Both the position numbers and the translations under genes were made by a program. Source: JAVXTH01 sp036642795 (GTDB lineage Bacteria > Bacillota_I > Bacilli_A > Erysipelotrichales > Erysipelotrichaceae). From it: DNA of 17,727 nucleotides. The stretch is taken from NCBI GenBank assembly GCA_036642795.1, contig JAVXTH010000029.1, forward strand, positions 1-17,727, written 5' to 3'. Of this stretch, positions 7,474 to 13,986 are shown one piece after another (the stretch's first letter is position 1; each line of letters begins with the position of its first letter). The notes beneath the pieces were generated by a model. The model did not search any database. It saw only the letters and a list, made by a program, of their open reading frames with translations, and had not been told where the DNA came from.

Positions 7474-7512
7474 AAAGAAATATTTCAGTTACTTAGAAAT
7501 GTTTCTTTTTTT
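7474..7512 (+). terminator. Terminator after nagA
   Basis: AAAGAAATATTTC (7474-7486) pairs with GAAATGTTTCTTT (7496-7508), with one wobble pair and a nine-base loop, and runs into seven T. Confidence 0.8.
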
Positions 7513-7721
7513 ATATTTATTCATAAAAATGGATTAACAAGGAAATACTGATGTTAGTAAATCTTTTATAACGTAAGCGATTACATTGTTTTGATTTCAC
7601 AAAGTTGAAGATTTTTGAAATCAATGATTATTAAAGGTTGATAAGGTTGTTTTTAGGTAATCTTAACTCTTTTTTAGGGAGTTGTATGTGAATTATTGAA
7701 TTATGTTCACAAGTATAAAAA

Positions 7722-7730
7722 TGGCATAAT
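7722..7730 (+). promoter_or_regulatory. Upstream promoter P1 of the 3D lipoprotein gene
   Basis: TG-G-CATAAT is an extended -10 with no clear -35. The inverted repeat TGTGAA-N13-TTCACA ends 11 bases upstream and covers the -35 region. A transcript starting near 7737 would carry the folded segment at 7763-7842. Confidence 0.4.
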
Positions 7731-7762
7731 ATGAATGAGTTAAGCATATAAGTAGTCATAAG

Positions 7763-7842
7763 TCCCCTGTTTAAAGGTGTGGATAATAAATACCTTTTTA
7801 TATTCGTGTATAAATTGGGAATTGTTGGGGATATTTAAACAG
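7763..7842 (+). ncRNA. Candidate structured leader RNA, class unknown
   Basis: A perfect 9-bp closing helix, CTGTTTAAA (7767-7775) with TTTAAACAG (7834-7842), encloses two local hairpins: GGTGT/ATACC (7776-7780 with 7790-7794) and TTTATA/TATAAA around a TTCGTG loop (7797-7802 with 7809-7814). TCCCC (7763-7767) could also pair with GGGGA (7827-7831) just inside the helix, forming a pseudoknot or an alternative fold. The downstream gene type (3D cell-wall enzyme) is one that c-di-AMP riboswitches often control, but I cannot match that riboswitch's conserved segments here. No covariation evidence is available. Confidence 0.4.
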
Positions 7843-7866
7843 TAACGCATGTGAATTATAGAAATA

Positions 7867-7907
7867 TTGGACAAGTGAAGTAAAGTATGCTAAAATACTT
7901 CAAGTCC
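7867..7907 (+). promoter_or_regulatory. Proximal promoter P2 of the 3D lipoprotein gene with overlapping inverted repeats
   Basis: TTGGAC (7867-7872), 18 bases, then TAAAAT (7891-7896) preceded by TG-C. AAGTAT-N6-ATACTT (7883-7888 with 7895-7900) is centred on the -10. A larger interrupted repeat, GGAC..GAAGTA with TACTTC..GTCC (7869-7882 with 7896-7907), brackets the whole promoter. Confidence 0.6.
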
Positions 7908-7927
7908 GATCTAAAGGAGGAAACAAT

Positions 7928-8740
7928 TTGAAATTAAAACGAATCGCATTCGCTTTATTTATAGCGATATTTGTCTTAAACGGTTGTGTTGATACCAACT
8001 ATTTAAGAGAAGAAGCAATAATTGCTCCCAAGCTAAAAACGGCAGATATAGGTTTCAAAAAAGAAAGAATCACAAAAGATTTATTAAACGAAAAACCAAA
8101 CGCTGATATTCCACCAATGGAATATCGTGAATATGATGGAAGAGATGGTCTTGATTGGATTGCGAGTTTAAGCGATCAAGGTTCATCCGGTAGACTAGTA
8201 GAAGATTATGATGTAATGAGAGATAGTTTTGGAAATGTTATTTCGATGACATTAGTAACGGATTCAAAAAGAGTCGAAGATCGTCGTCCCCCAATTATGC
8301 AGTTTGGTGGTAGAGTTGAAGTAGGAAGTGAGTTCTTTCCAAGAACTACAACCTATGGTTTAGACTGTAATGGCTGTTATGGAGCTCAAAGTGGTTCTGG
8401 AGGCAGTGCTGCAGGTGTTAAGTTTAATATTGATCGCGGTGTTCAACAAAGCAATGGTGAATGGTTAGCTGGTATCACGTATGATGGTTATTATATTGTG
8501 GCAGCTGATCGTAATATTCCAATTGGTTCTGTATTGGAAATAAGTGATCATGGCTACAGTGGAGCAGGTTTAACCCCAGGAGTTCCCTTTCTAGCGAAAG
8601 TCTTGGATCGTGGTGGTGGAATTTCAAGTAATCATTTGGATTTATATAGTGGTAGTGAAAAGAAACCAATTTTATCGATTAATCGTCAAATACATCAACC
8701 AAAAGTTACCATCGTAAGTATTGGAAACGGACATAAGTAA
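7928..8740 (+). CDS. 3D-domain lipoprotein (YabE/Rpf-like muralytic enzyme)
   Basis: This is a predicted secreted lipoprotein acting on peptidoglycan. It starts at TTG, supported by AAAGGAGG eight bases upstream. A signal peptide (residues 1-19) ends in lipobox LNGC, with C20 the lipidation site. Residues about 84-130 look like part of a G5 domain. The C-terminal 3D domain (about 185-266) carries its three namesake aspartates in ADRNIPIG (D194), VLDRGG (D227) and HLDLY (D238). It sits immediately before rnmV-rsmA, as yabE does in Bacillus and as rpfB sits by ksgA in actinobacteria. At 270 residues it is much shorter than YabE and lacks recognisable DUF348 repeats. A DCNGC segment (146-150) gives a CxxC pair, unusual for this family. 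A terminator separates it from rnmV. Confidence 0.83.
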   Translation: MKLKRIAFALFIAIFVLNGCVDTNYLREEAIIAPKLKTADIGFKKERITKDLLNEKPNADIPPMEYREYDGRDGLDWIASLSDQGSSGRLVEDYDVMRDSFGNVISMTLVTDSKRVEDRRPPIMQFGGRVEVGSEFFPRTTTYGLDCNGCYGAQSGSGGSAAGVKFNIDRGVQQSNGEWLAGITYDGYYIVAADRNIPIGSVLEISDHGYSGAGLTPGVPFLAKVLDRGGGISSNHLDLYSGSEKKPILSINRQIHQPKVTIVSIGNGHK

Positions 8741-8745
8741 TGAAT

Positions 8746-8773
8746 AAGGGAAGCGAATGCTTCCTTTTGTTTT
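8746..8773 (+). terminator. Terminator after the 3D lipoprotein gene
   Basis: AAGGGAAGC (8746-8754) and GCTTCCTTT (8759-8767) close a GAAT loop, followed by a T-rich tract interrupted by G. Confidence 0.75.
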
Positions 8774-8784
8774 GTTTTCTAATG

Positions 8785-8793
8785 TGTTAAAAT
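8785..8793 (+). promoter_or_regulatory. Promoter of the rnmV-rsmA-ispE operon
   Basis: TG-T-TAAAAT is an extended -10 immediately after the preceding terminator. TTTTGT 17 bases before the hexamer is a poor -35. Confidence 0.55.
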
Positions 8794-8809
8794 AGGGTCA
8801 GGTGAAAAT

Positions 8810-9346
8810 ATGAAATTAAAAGAAATAATTGTAGTAGAAGGTAAACACGATAGTGATACTTTAAAAAAATATATTGATTGTGATACCATTGAAACAAATG
8901 GTACCCATCTTGGCAAAGAAATTTTAGCTTTGATTCAGCAAGCTCAAAAAACCCGTGGAGTTATTATCTTTACCGATCCTGATGCACCAGGAGAAAAGAT
9001 TCGCCAGATCATCAATCAAAATGTAAAAGGATGCAAGAATGCATTTGTTGAAAAAGCAAAAGCAAAAACGAATAAAAAGGTTGGCATTGAACATGCAAGC
9101 AAAGAAGTGATTCTAACATCGCTTCAACATTTAATGAGTTATAGTGATGAAATAAAAGAAACTTTGCGTTATGAAGAATTTATTGATTTTGATTTCATGG
9201 GAAAAGAAAAGAGTGCCTTATTAAGAGAAAAGCTAGGTAAACGTTTATTCATCGGAAGACCAAATGCAAAGACTTTGTTTAAACGATTAAATATGTTGCA
9301 ATTAAATAAGCAGGATATTGAGAAACTATTAGAGGAGATCAAATGA
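8810..9346 (+). CDS. rnmV: Ribonuclease M5 (5S rRNA maturation)
   Basis: RNase M5 cleaves precursor 5S rRNA on both strands of its helix to make the mature ends. This 178-residue protein carries the Toprim domain at the N-terminus: IIVVEGKHD with catalytic E10, then IIFTDPDAPGEKIR with D56 and D58. The C-terminal half (ASKEVILTSL, IGRPNAKTLFKRLN) matches the family. AGGTG lies five bases before the ATG. The gene overlaps rsmA by four bases (ATGA), the classic rnmV-rsmA arrangement of Bacillota. The extended -10 promoter upstream would drive all three genes of the operon. Confidence 0.95.
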   Translation: MKLKEIIVVEGKHDSDTLKKYIDCDTIETNGTHLGKEILALIQQAQKTRGVIIFTDPDAPGEKIRQIINQNVKGCKNAFVEKAKAKTNKKVGIEHASKEVILTSLQHLMSYSDEIKETLRYEEFIDFDFMGKEKSALLREKLGKRLFIGRPNAKTLFKRLNMLQLNKQDIEKLLEEIK

Positions 9347-10218
9347 AAAAAGCAATTGCAACCCCAAGTAGAACAAGAGAAATATTAGAAACTTATCATT
9401 TGTTCGCAAAGAAGAATTACGGACAGAATTTTTTAATTGAACCCGGCATTGTGGAAAAGATTGCTCGACATGCGATTATCAGTGATCATACTTTAGTCAT
9501 TGAAATAGGGCCAGGGATTGGAGCTTTAACTCAATACTTAGCAGAGTATGCAGCAAAAGTTATTTCATTTGAAATTGATGATCGTTTAATTGAAGTATTA
9601 AATGATACGTTAAGTGAATATGATAATATTGAAATTATTCATCAAGATTTTTTAGAGGTTGATTTAAAAGCATTCTGTAAACCATATCTTGAAGAAGGCT
9701 TTGATATTGTGATTGCGGCAAATCTACCTTATTATATTACAACCCCAATCTTATTTAAGATATTTGAATCAGAAGCAGGGATTCAAGCAATTACCGTTAT
9801 GATGCAGAAAGAAGTAGCGGATCGCTTTGGCGCAAAAGTGAATACAAAAGATTATAATGCGTTAAGTGTTGTAACTCAATATCGATGCAATGTGAAAGCA
9901 GTTATGAAAGTAGGAAGAAATGTATTTCAACCTAAACCGGCAGTAGATAGTAGTGTTGTTCAGTTTACTTTTAAAGATAAAGTAGATGTTGTGAATGAAA
10001 TGGAATTCTTTACAATGGTGAAAGCTTGTTTTAAACAGAGAAGAAAAACGATTCGTAATAATTATTTAGAATTTATTCAAGATAAAGAAAAAGCATTAAG
10101 CGATTTAAAACTTGCTGGTATTGATGAGGCAAGAAGAGCAGAAAGCTTAAGCTTGGATGAATTTAAAAAACTTTATGAGGTGAGGATAGATGATCAAACA
10201 AGCACATGCGAAAGTTAA
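9343..10218 (+). CDS. rsmA: 16S rRNA (adenine1518-N6/adenine1519-N6)-dimethyltransferase
   Basis: RsmA (KsgA) dimethylates two adjacent adenines in helix 45 of 16S rRNA using S-adenosylmethionine, a late step and checkpoint in small-subunit assembly. The 291-residue protein has YGQNFL (26-31), the SAM-binding IEIGPGIGALTQYL (53-66), acidic E77 in SFEID, QDFLEVD (101-107) and catalytic NLPYYITTP (127-135). The C-terminal FKQRRKTIRNN segment is also conserved. It overlaps rnmV by four bases. Its 3' end overlaps ispE by 29 bases, so all three genes are probably coupled in translation. Loss of KsgA gives kasugamycin resistance in characterised bacteria. Confidence 0.97.
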   Translation: MKKAIATPSRTREILETYHLFAKKNYGQNFLIEPGIVEKIARHAIISDHTLVIEIGPGIGALTQYLAEYAAKVISFEIDDRLIEVLNDTLSEYDNIEIIHQDFLEVDLKAFCKPYLEEGFDIVIAANLPYYITTPILFKIFESEAGIQAITVMMQKEVADRFGAKVNTKDYNALSVVTQYRCNVKAVMKVGRNVFQPKPAVDSSVVQFTFKDKVDVVNEMEFFTMVKACFKQRRKTIRNNYLEFIQDKEKALSDLKLAGIDEARRAESLSLDEFKKLYEVRIDDQTSTCES

Positions 10219-11029
10219 TTTAGCGTTGAATGTAATCGGTAAAAGAGAGGATGGTTACCATGAATTAGAAATGATTATGGTACCATTATCACTTCATGAT
10301 ACGATTCATATTGAAGTAAGTGAACAAGATTGCTTGCGTAGTAATGATCCAAGTATGCCATGTAACGATAGTAATACAATTATGAAGGCAATTAAACTAA
10401 TGCGAGGTAAATATGCACTAAAGCAATGTTACAGCGTATATGTGGAGAAAGTAATCCCAATGCAAGCAGGACTTGCTGGTGGTAGTAGTGATGCTGCTGC
10501 GGTATTGAAAGCGATAAATGAAATGGAAGGATTGAAGTTATCGGAAGATGAACTTGTTTTATTAGGAAAACAGATCGGCGCTGATGTCTGTTTTTGTATT
10601 AAAGATACTTGTGCTTTAGTAAGTGGAATTGGAGAAAAGATTGAACCATTTGAAAATCATTGTGATTTCTTCATGTTACTAGTTAAGCCATCCATTGGCG
10701 TATCAACTAAAGAAGCATATGAAACATTGGATATTCAACAGGCGATTCATCCGGATTGTCGAAGCGTGAAAGAAGCATTAAACAAGGATGATTTTACTTA
10801 CCTGTGTTCAAATTTAGGAAATACGTTAGAATCAAGTGCTTTTAAAATTGCGCCAACAATTTCAGAATTAAAACAACAATTAATTGATTATGGTTTTGAA
10901 GGTGTCTTAATGTCAGGCAGTGGTTCTACGGTATTTGCGATTACTAGAAACAATGAATTATTAGAACGGGCAAAAGATGCATTCAAAAAGCTTTATCCAT
11001 TTGTGGAAGCAACTAAAATCAAGAACTAA
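10190..11029 (+). CDS. ispE: 4-diphosphocytidyl-2-C-methyl-D-erythritol kinase
   Basis: IspE phosphorylates CDP-methylerythritol in the non-mevalonate (MEP) isoprenoid pathway, indicating that this organism makes its prenyl donors (including the MiaA substrate) by that route. The 279-residue GHMP kinase shows AHAKVNLALNV (6-16), the ATP-binding loop PMQAGLAGGSSDAAAVL (90-106) with D101, and the C-terminal LMSGSGSTVFAI. The loop has alanine where the commonest form is GLGGGSSDAA, a conservative change. GAGGTGAGGATAG immediately precedes the ATG inside rsmA. The gene ends the operon at a strong shared terminator. Confidence 0.95.
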   Translation: MIKQAHAKVNLALNVIGKREDGYHELEMIMVPLSLHDTIHIEVSEQDCLRSNDPSMPCNDSNTIMKAIKLMRGKYALKQCYSVYVEKVIPMQAGLAGGSSDAAAVLKAINEMEGLKLSEDELVLLGKQIGADVCFCIKDTCALVSGIGEKIEPFENHCDFFMLLVKPSIGVSTKEAYETLDIQQAIHPDCRSVKEALNKDDFTYLCSNLGNTLESSAFKIAPTISELKQQLIDYGFEGVLMSGSGSTVFAITRNNELLERAKDAFKKLYPFVEATKIKN

Positions 11030-11061
11030 AAAGATCTCATCCTAGGATAAGATCTTTTCTT
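11029..11061. terminator. Bidirectional terminator between ispE and HAD hydrolase
   Basis: AAAAGATCT (11029-11037) pairs with AGATCTTTT (11050-11058), and ATCC/GGAT forms the inner stem beyond one C-A mismatch. The A and T flanks can serve both converging genes. Confidence 0.85.
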
Positions 11062-11068
11062 CATCCTG

Positions 11069-11839
11069 TTAAAACAATTTTAATTCTTTACATGCATAAT
11101 AAATGCCATCATCATCAACTGCTTTTGTGATGAAATTTGCGTAAGGAGTTAAATTCTTATCGCCTTGTCCCATTAAAATAGCACAAGAGGCATGTTGAAG
11201 CATTTCTTTATCATTCATAGCATCGCCAAATGCGATATAACCATCTAGATTTAAATGCTCACATAATTTCTTTATTCCAATATATTTATTCACATGACTT
11301 AAAACTAAATCCGCATAAGTTGATTGCGATGTTGCGATACTTAAATGTGGTATGTTGGCAAAAGATGCATAGGTTGATTGAAGTGAATCGTAGACAGCCA
11401 TCATTAAAACAGTTTCATTATGATAAGTTTTTTTAATTGGAATTGGTTCATGAAAGAATTGATGAGCCGTTACTACATTTTCATTGACATCACCAATTAA
11501 AAATTGACCTTCATCATTTTGATAGGCAATTGGAATATTAAGTTTATTTGCTGTATCAAGGGCAGCTTTAATTGCTGATAGCGGATATTTTTCTTGCGCA
11601 ATGATAGCTTGATTTTGATCCAATACACTAATTCCATTATCACAGATGTAAGCATCCCAATCGATCAATTGATGAAAACCACTCTCACATACCGACTTAA
11701 TATTTCTACCGGTTGCGATCGCCAATTGATAACCATTTGCTTTCAATTGGCGTAAGGCCAATCGACAAGATTCACTGACTTGATGAGTAGCTGGATCGTT
11801 TAAAGTACCATCGATATCAAAGCAAATTAATTGTGTCAT
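11069..11839 (-). CDS. Cof-type HAD-IIB phosphatase
   Basis: This 256-residue haloacid-dehalogenase phosphatase of the Cof/YidA group probably acts on a sugar phosphate or similar small phosphate ester. Motif I is DIDGT (nucleophile D8, acid/base D10), motif II is ATGR (T43), K185 is the likely motif III lysine, and motif IV is FGDAMND (D206, N209, D210). The type IIB cap lies between about residues 85 and 180. AAGTAGGT precedes the ATG. It is transcribed against ispE, from a promoter facing the thioredoxin-like gene. Substrate cannot be inferred: family members are promiscuous. Confidence 0.88.
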   Translation of the reverse strand: MTQLICFDIDGTLNDPATHQVSESCRLALRQLKANGYQLAIATGRNIKSVCESGFHQLIDWDAYICDNGISVLDQNQAIIAQEKYPLSAIKAALDTANKLNIPIAYQNDEGQFLIGDVNENVVTAHQFFHEPIPIKKTYHNETVLMMAVYDSLQSTYASFANIPHLSIATSQSTYADLVLSHVNKYIGIKKLCEHLNLDGYIAFGDAMNDKEMLQHASCAILMGQGDKNLTPYANFITKAVDDDGIYYACKELKLF

Positions 11840-11861
11840 AGAATACCTACTTTCTTACGTA

Positions 11862-11889
11862 TTATATTAGCACAAAGAGAGTGATAAAA
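11862..11889 (-). promoter_or_regulatory. Candidate promoter of the HAD hydrolase
   Basis: Minus-strand TATAAT (11862-11867), with TTTTAT (11884-11889) 16 bases away as a weak -35. Confidence 0.4.
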
Positions 11890-11934
11890 GTATAGTTCTT
11901 TAAAAGCATTATTATTTATTTTACTTATACTCTA

Positions 11935-11943
11935 TGTTATGAT
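11935..11943 (+). promoter_or_regulatory. Extended -10 of the thioredoxin-like gene
   Basis: TG-T-TATGAT, with no clear -35. The expected start site is near 11950, so the in-frame ATG at 11943 cannot be the translation start. Confidence 0.5.
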
Positions 11944-11963
11944 TGTGGCAAGGAGGTATCTTT

Positions 11964-12227
11964 ATGCCTAAGCACGTGAAAATGATGATGTTGGATACAT
12001 GTCCACATTGTAAGAATGCATTTAAAATGATGGAAGAATTAAAAGCAAAGCATCCTCAATATAACGAAGTTGAAATTGAAGTAATTGAAGAACAAAAAGA
12101 AGAAGAAAAAACAAAAGGTTATGATTATTGGTATGTTCCTACATTCTTTGTAGATGATGTGAAAATTCACGAAGGAGTACCAACAATAGAAAAAATTGAA
12201 CAAGTCTTTATTGAAGCTCTAAAATAA
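11964..12227 (+). CDS. Small thioredoxin/glutaredoxin-like protein with CPHC site
   Basis: This 87-residue cytoplasmic thiol-disulfide protein has the active site TCPHC (C13, C16) after the first strand and a cis-proline motif YVPTFFVDD (P59). It is the length of a minimal glutaredoxin-type fold. CPHC is the dipeptide form of DsbA and differs from CPYC of glutaredoxin and CGPC of thioredoxin, so redox properties may be more oxidising. It has no signal peptide. I chose ATG 11964 because AAGGAGGT lies seven bases before it. The upstream in-frame ATG at 11943 has no such site and overlaps the promoter. A broken small membrane-protein gene follows 20 bases downstream and ends at a terminator, so the two were probably one operon. 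Confidence 0.82.
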   Translation: MPKHVKMMMLDTCPHCKNAFKMMEELKAKHPQYNEVEIEVIEEQKEEEKTKGYDYWYVPTFFVDDVKIHEGVPTIEKIEQVFIEALK

Positions 12228-12247
12228 TTAAACGGGAGATATTAATT

Positions 12248-12378
12248 ATGAAGAAATCAAAGGGCATGATTTTTGCGTTGTTGATTATCCTGTAGCGATT
12301 AAAACAATCGGCATCATTATTTCGCTAGCAATACTAATAGGTGGATTGATTGGGAATTTACGATTATATAAGGCGTGA
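12248..12378 (+). pseudogene. Frameshifted small membrane-protein gene
   Basis: ATG 12248, preceded by GGGAG nine bases upstream, encodes MKKSKGMIFALLIIL and meets TAG at 12293-12295. From there the -1 frame stays open to TGA 12376-12378 and encodes VAIKTIGIIISLAILIGG, then a polar tail LIGNLRLYKA. Restoring one base near 12290-12296 would give a continuous hydrophobic protein of about 43 residues. The second frame lacks its own start codon. Its stop lies in the left arm of the following terminator, the same arrangement seen for real genes in this window, which supports former or actual coding. A natural frameshift mutation, a sequencing error, or (less likely, as no slippery heptamer is seen) programmed frameshifting would all fit. 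Confidence 0.5.
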
Positions 12379-12395
12379 AGATTCACGCTTTTTTT
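12373..12395 (+). terminator. Terminator after the thioredoxin-like operon
   Basis: GCGTGA (12373-12378) pairs with TCACGC (12383-12388) around AGAT, followed by seven T. Confidence 0.8.
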
Positions 12396-12455
12396 ATGTT
12401 TTAAGTGATTAAGAAATTTATAAATAAATGCCAAGAACGCTTTTTTAAAGATCAG

Positions 12456-12490
12456 AAAAGTAGTGATTGATTGTTTCAATCACTACTTTT
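12456..12490. repeat. Isolated 15-bp perfect inverted repeat
   Basis: AAAAGTAGTGATTGA (12456-12470) and TCAATCACTACTTTT (12476-12490) flank a TTGTT loop. No gene ends just before it on either strand: the thioredoxin operon already terminates at 12395 and glmU starts at 12613. It could terminate an unannotated small RNA, back up the previous terminator, or be a dispersed hairpin element. The rest of 12396-12612 shows no credible coding frame beyond the glmU promoter. Confidence 0.75.
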
Positions 12491-12582
12491 AGACATATGT
12501 TGGAATAAAAGATGTAAAAACTCATCTAATTACATAAATAATCAAAGAAATATGAAATAAACCTTTTTTTATGTCGAATTTT

Positions 12583-12591
12583 TGATAAAAT
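12583..12591 (+). promoter_or_regulatory. Extended -10 of the glmU operon
   Basis: TG-A-TAAAAT about 20 bases before the GGTGGAGG ribosome binding site. The -35 position holds only a T-rich run. Confidence 0.5.
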
Positions 12592-12612
12592 AATAGGTGG
12601 AGGTATTTATTC

Positions 12613-13968
12613 ATGAAATCTGCAATTATTTTAGCTGCCGGTAAAGGCACGCGAATGAAATCTGCATTTAATAAAGTTATGCATCCGGTAAGCAATAAGC
12701 CAATGATATCTCATATTGTAACGAATTTAAAAAAAGCAGGTGTGAGTAAAATTGTTGTGGTTGTTGGATACGAAAGTGATAGCGTTAAAGAATTACTTAA
12801 AGATGAAGTTAGCTATGCACTTCAAGAACCTCAATTAGGAACAGGCCATGCCGTTCAACAAGCGTGTGCCTTAGAAGGTCTTGGTGGTGATACACTTGTC
12901 TTAAATGGAGATGGACCACTAATTCAACCAGAAACGATTCAAGCAGCCTTCAAGGCCAATGAAGAAAGTTCGATGGTTGTACTTACTTCAATCTTAAAAG
13001 ATGGAGCACATTATGGAAGAATTGTTCGAGATGAACAAGGAAATGTTGTAAAAATTGTTGAAGCAAAAGATTGTACACAAGCAGAGCTAGAAATTAAAGA
13101 AATTAATACTGGCTTATTCTGCTTTAAAAACAAATTGTTGTTTGATGGTTTAAAAGAGATTAAAAATGATAATGCTCAACATGAGTATTACTTAACCGAT
13201 TTAGTAGAAATATTTAATAAACATCAACAAAAAGTAAAAGCGATGATTGTAAAAGATGCGGATGAATTAATGGGTGTAAATGATCGTGTTGATTTAGCGA
13301 AAGCCAATGCTTGGTTGAAAGAATTTGTAAATCATAAGCATATGGTTAATGGCGTTACGATTGTTGATCCTAATAATACCTACATCGATCCAGAAGTTGA
13401 GATTGGAAGAGATACAATTATCTATCCCAATGTACATATAGAAGGCAATTGTAAGATTGGCTGTCATGTTGAAATCTTATCTGGTTCCTTCCTGCGTAAT
13501 GCGATCATTGATGATGATGTAGTGATTGACTCAAGTAAGATTGTTGAAAGCAAAGTTGGCAAGAAAACAACCATTGGACCGATGAGTCATTTACGTAACA
13601 ATACTGAAATCGGTGAAAATTGCCGCATTGGTAATTTCGTTGAATTTAAGAATTCGAAATTTGGCGATGGTAGCAAATGTGCTCATTTAACTTATATTGG
13701 CGATTCAGATTTTGGTAAGCATATCAATGTTGGTTGTGGTGTTGTAACCGTAAACTACGATGGTAAGCATAAATTTAGAACGACCGTAAAAGATGGAGCG
13801 TTTATTGGCAGTAACTGTAACTTGATTGCACCAGTTACGATTGGTGAAAATGTTTTATTAGCAGCGGGATCAACCATTACCGATAGTGTTGAAGATGGCG
13901 ATATGGGAATTGCGAGAGCAAGACAAACAAATAAAGCCGGATTCGGTACGAAATATAAAAACAAATAG
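12613..13968 (+). CDS. glmU: Bifunctional UDP-GlcNAc pyrophosphorylase / glucosamine-1-phosphate acetyltransferase
   Basis: GlmU acetylates glucosamine-1-phosphate and then uridylates it to UDP-GlcNAc, the precursor of peptidoglycan and wall polymers. The 451-residue length is normal. The N-terminal uridyltransferase has LAAGKGTRM (7-15), QEPQLGTGHAV and LNGDGPLI, where the commoner form is GDxPL. The C-terminal half is a left-handed beta helix of hexapeptide repeats from about residue 250. The acetyltransferase signature is AHLTYIGDSDFG, then NVGCGVVTVNYDG, including the catalytic histidine. The gene is followed 18 bases later by prs, the usual Bacillota pairing. GGAGG lies about nine bases before the ATG. 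Together with NagA it sets the direction of amino-sugar flow. Confidence 0.96.
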   Translation: MKSAIILAAGKGTRMKSAFNKVMHPVSNKPMISHIVTNLKKAGVSKIVVVVGYESDSVKELLKDEVSYALQEPQLGTGHAVQQACALEGLGGDTLVLNGDGPLIQPETIQAAFKANEESSMVVLTSILKDGAHYGRIVRDEQGNVVKIVEAKDCTQAELEIKEINTGLFCFKNKLLFDGLKEIKNDNAQHEYYLTDLVEIFNKHQQKVKAMIVKDADELMGVNDRVDLAKANAWLKEFVNHKHMVNGVTIVDPNNTYIDPEVEIGRDTIIYPNVHIEGNCKIGCHVEILSGSFLRNAIIDDDVVIDSSKIVESKVGKKTTIGPMSHLRNNTEIGENCRIGNFVEFKNSKFGDGSKCAHLTYIGDSDFGKHINVGCGVVTVNYDGKHKFRTTVKDGAFIGSNCNLIAPVTIGENVLLAAGSTITDSVEDGDMGIARARQTNKAGFGTKYKNK

Positions 13969-13986
13969 AAAGGGATAGGAACTATC

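Larger units (their letters stand above)
7513..7927 (+). promoter_or_regulatory. Gene-free regulatory stretch upstream of the 3D lipoprotein
   Basis: I find no credible coding frame here. The stretch contains a hairpin TTGATTTC/GAAATCAA (7591-7598 with 7617-7624), a tandem octamer TGAATTAT (7689-7704), an inverted repeat TGTGAA-N13-TTCACA (7687-7711), two candidate promoters, and an RNA-fold candidate (7763-7842). One perfect DnaA-box 9-mer, TGTGGATAA, occurs at 7778-7786. The density of symmetric elements is higher than in any other gap in the window. Confidence 0.6.

Noticed and set aside
7778..7786. Perfect DnaA-box 9-mer TGTGGATAA as a sign of a replication origin
   Set aside because: It is single, with no second perfect box or dnaA/dnaN nearby. 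It lies inside the foldable RNA segment, and one chance match in a window this size is not surprising.
7745..7927. c-di-AMP (ydaO-type) riboswitch upstream of the 3D lipoprotein
   Set aside because: The gene context fits, but I cannot place the conserved CCGAAUCCG and GACAGCUAAC-type segments in order, and the folded segment is shorter than that class. It is kept only as an unclassified structured leader.
11943..11963. Upstream start for the thioredoxin-like gene
   Set aside because: This ATG overlaps the -10 element, and AAGGAGGT lies downstream of it, directly before ATG 11964.
12285..12479. 64-codon minus-strand frame
   Set aside because: It has no ribosome binding site, crosses a plus-strand terminator, and consists of the complement of the small membrane gene and hairpin.
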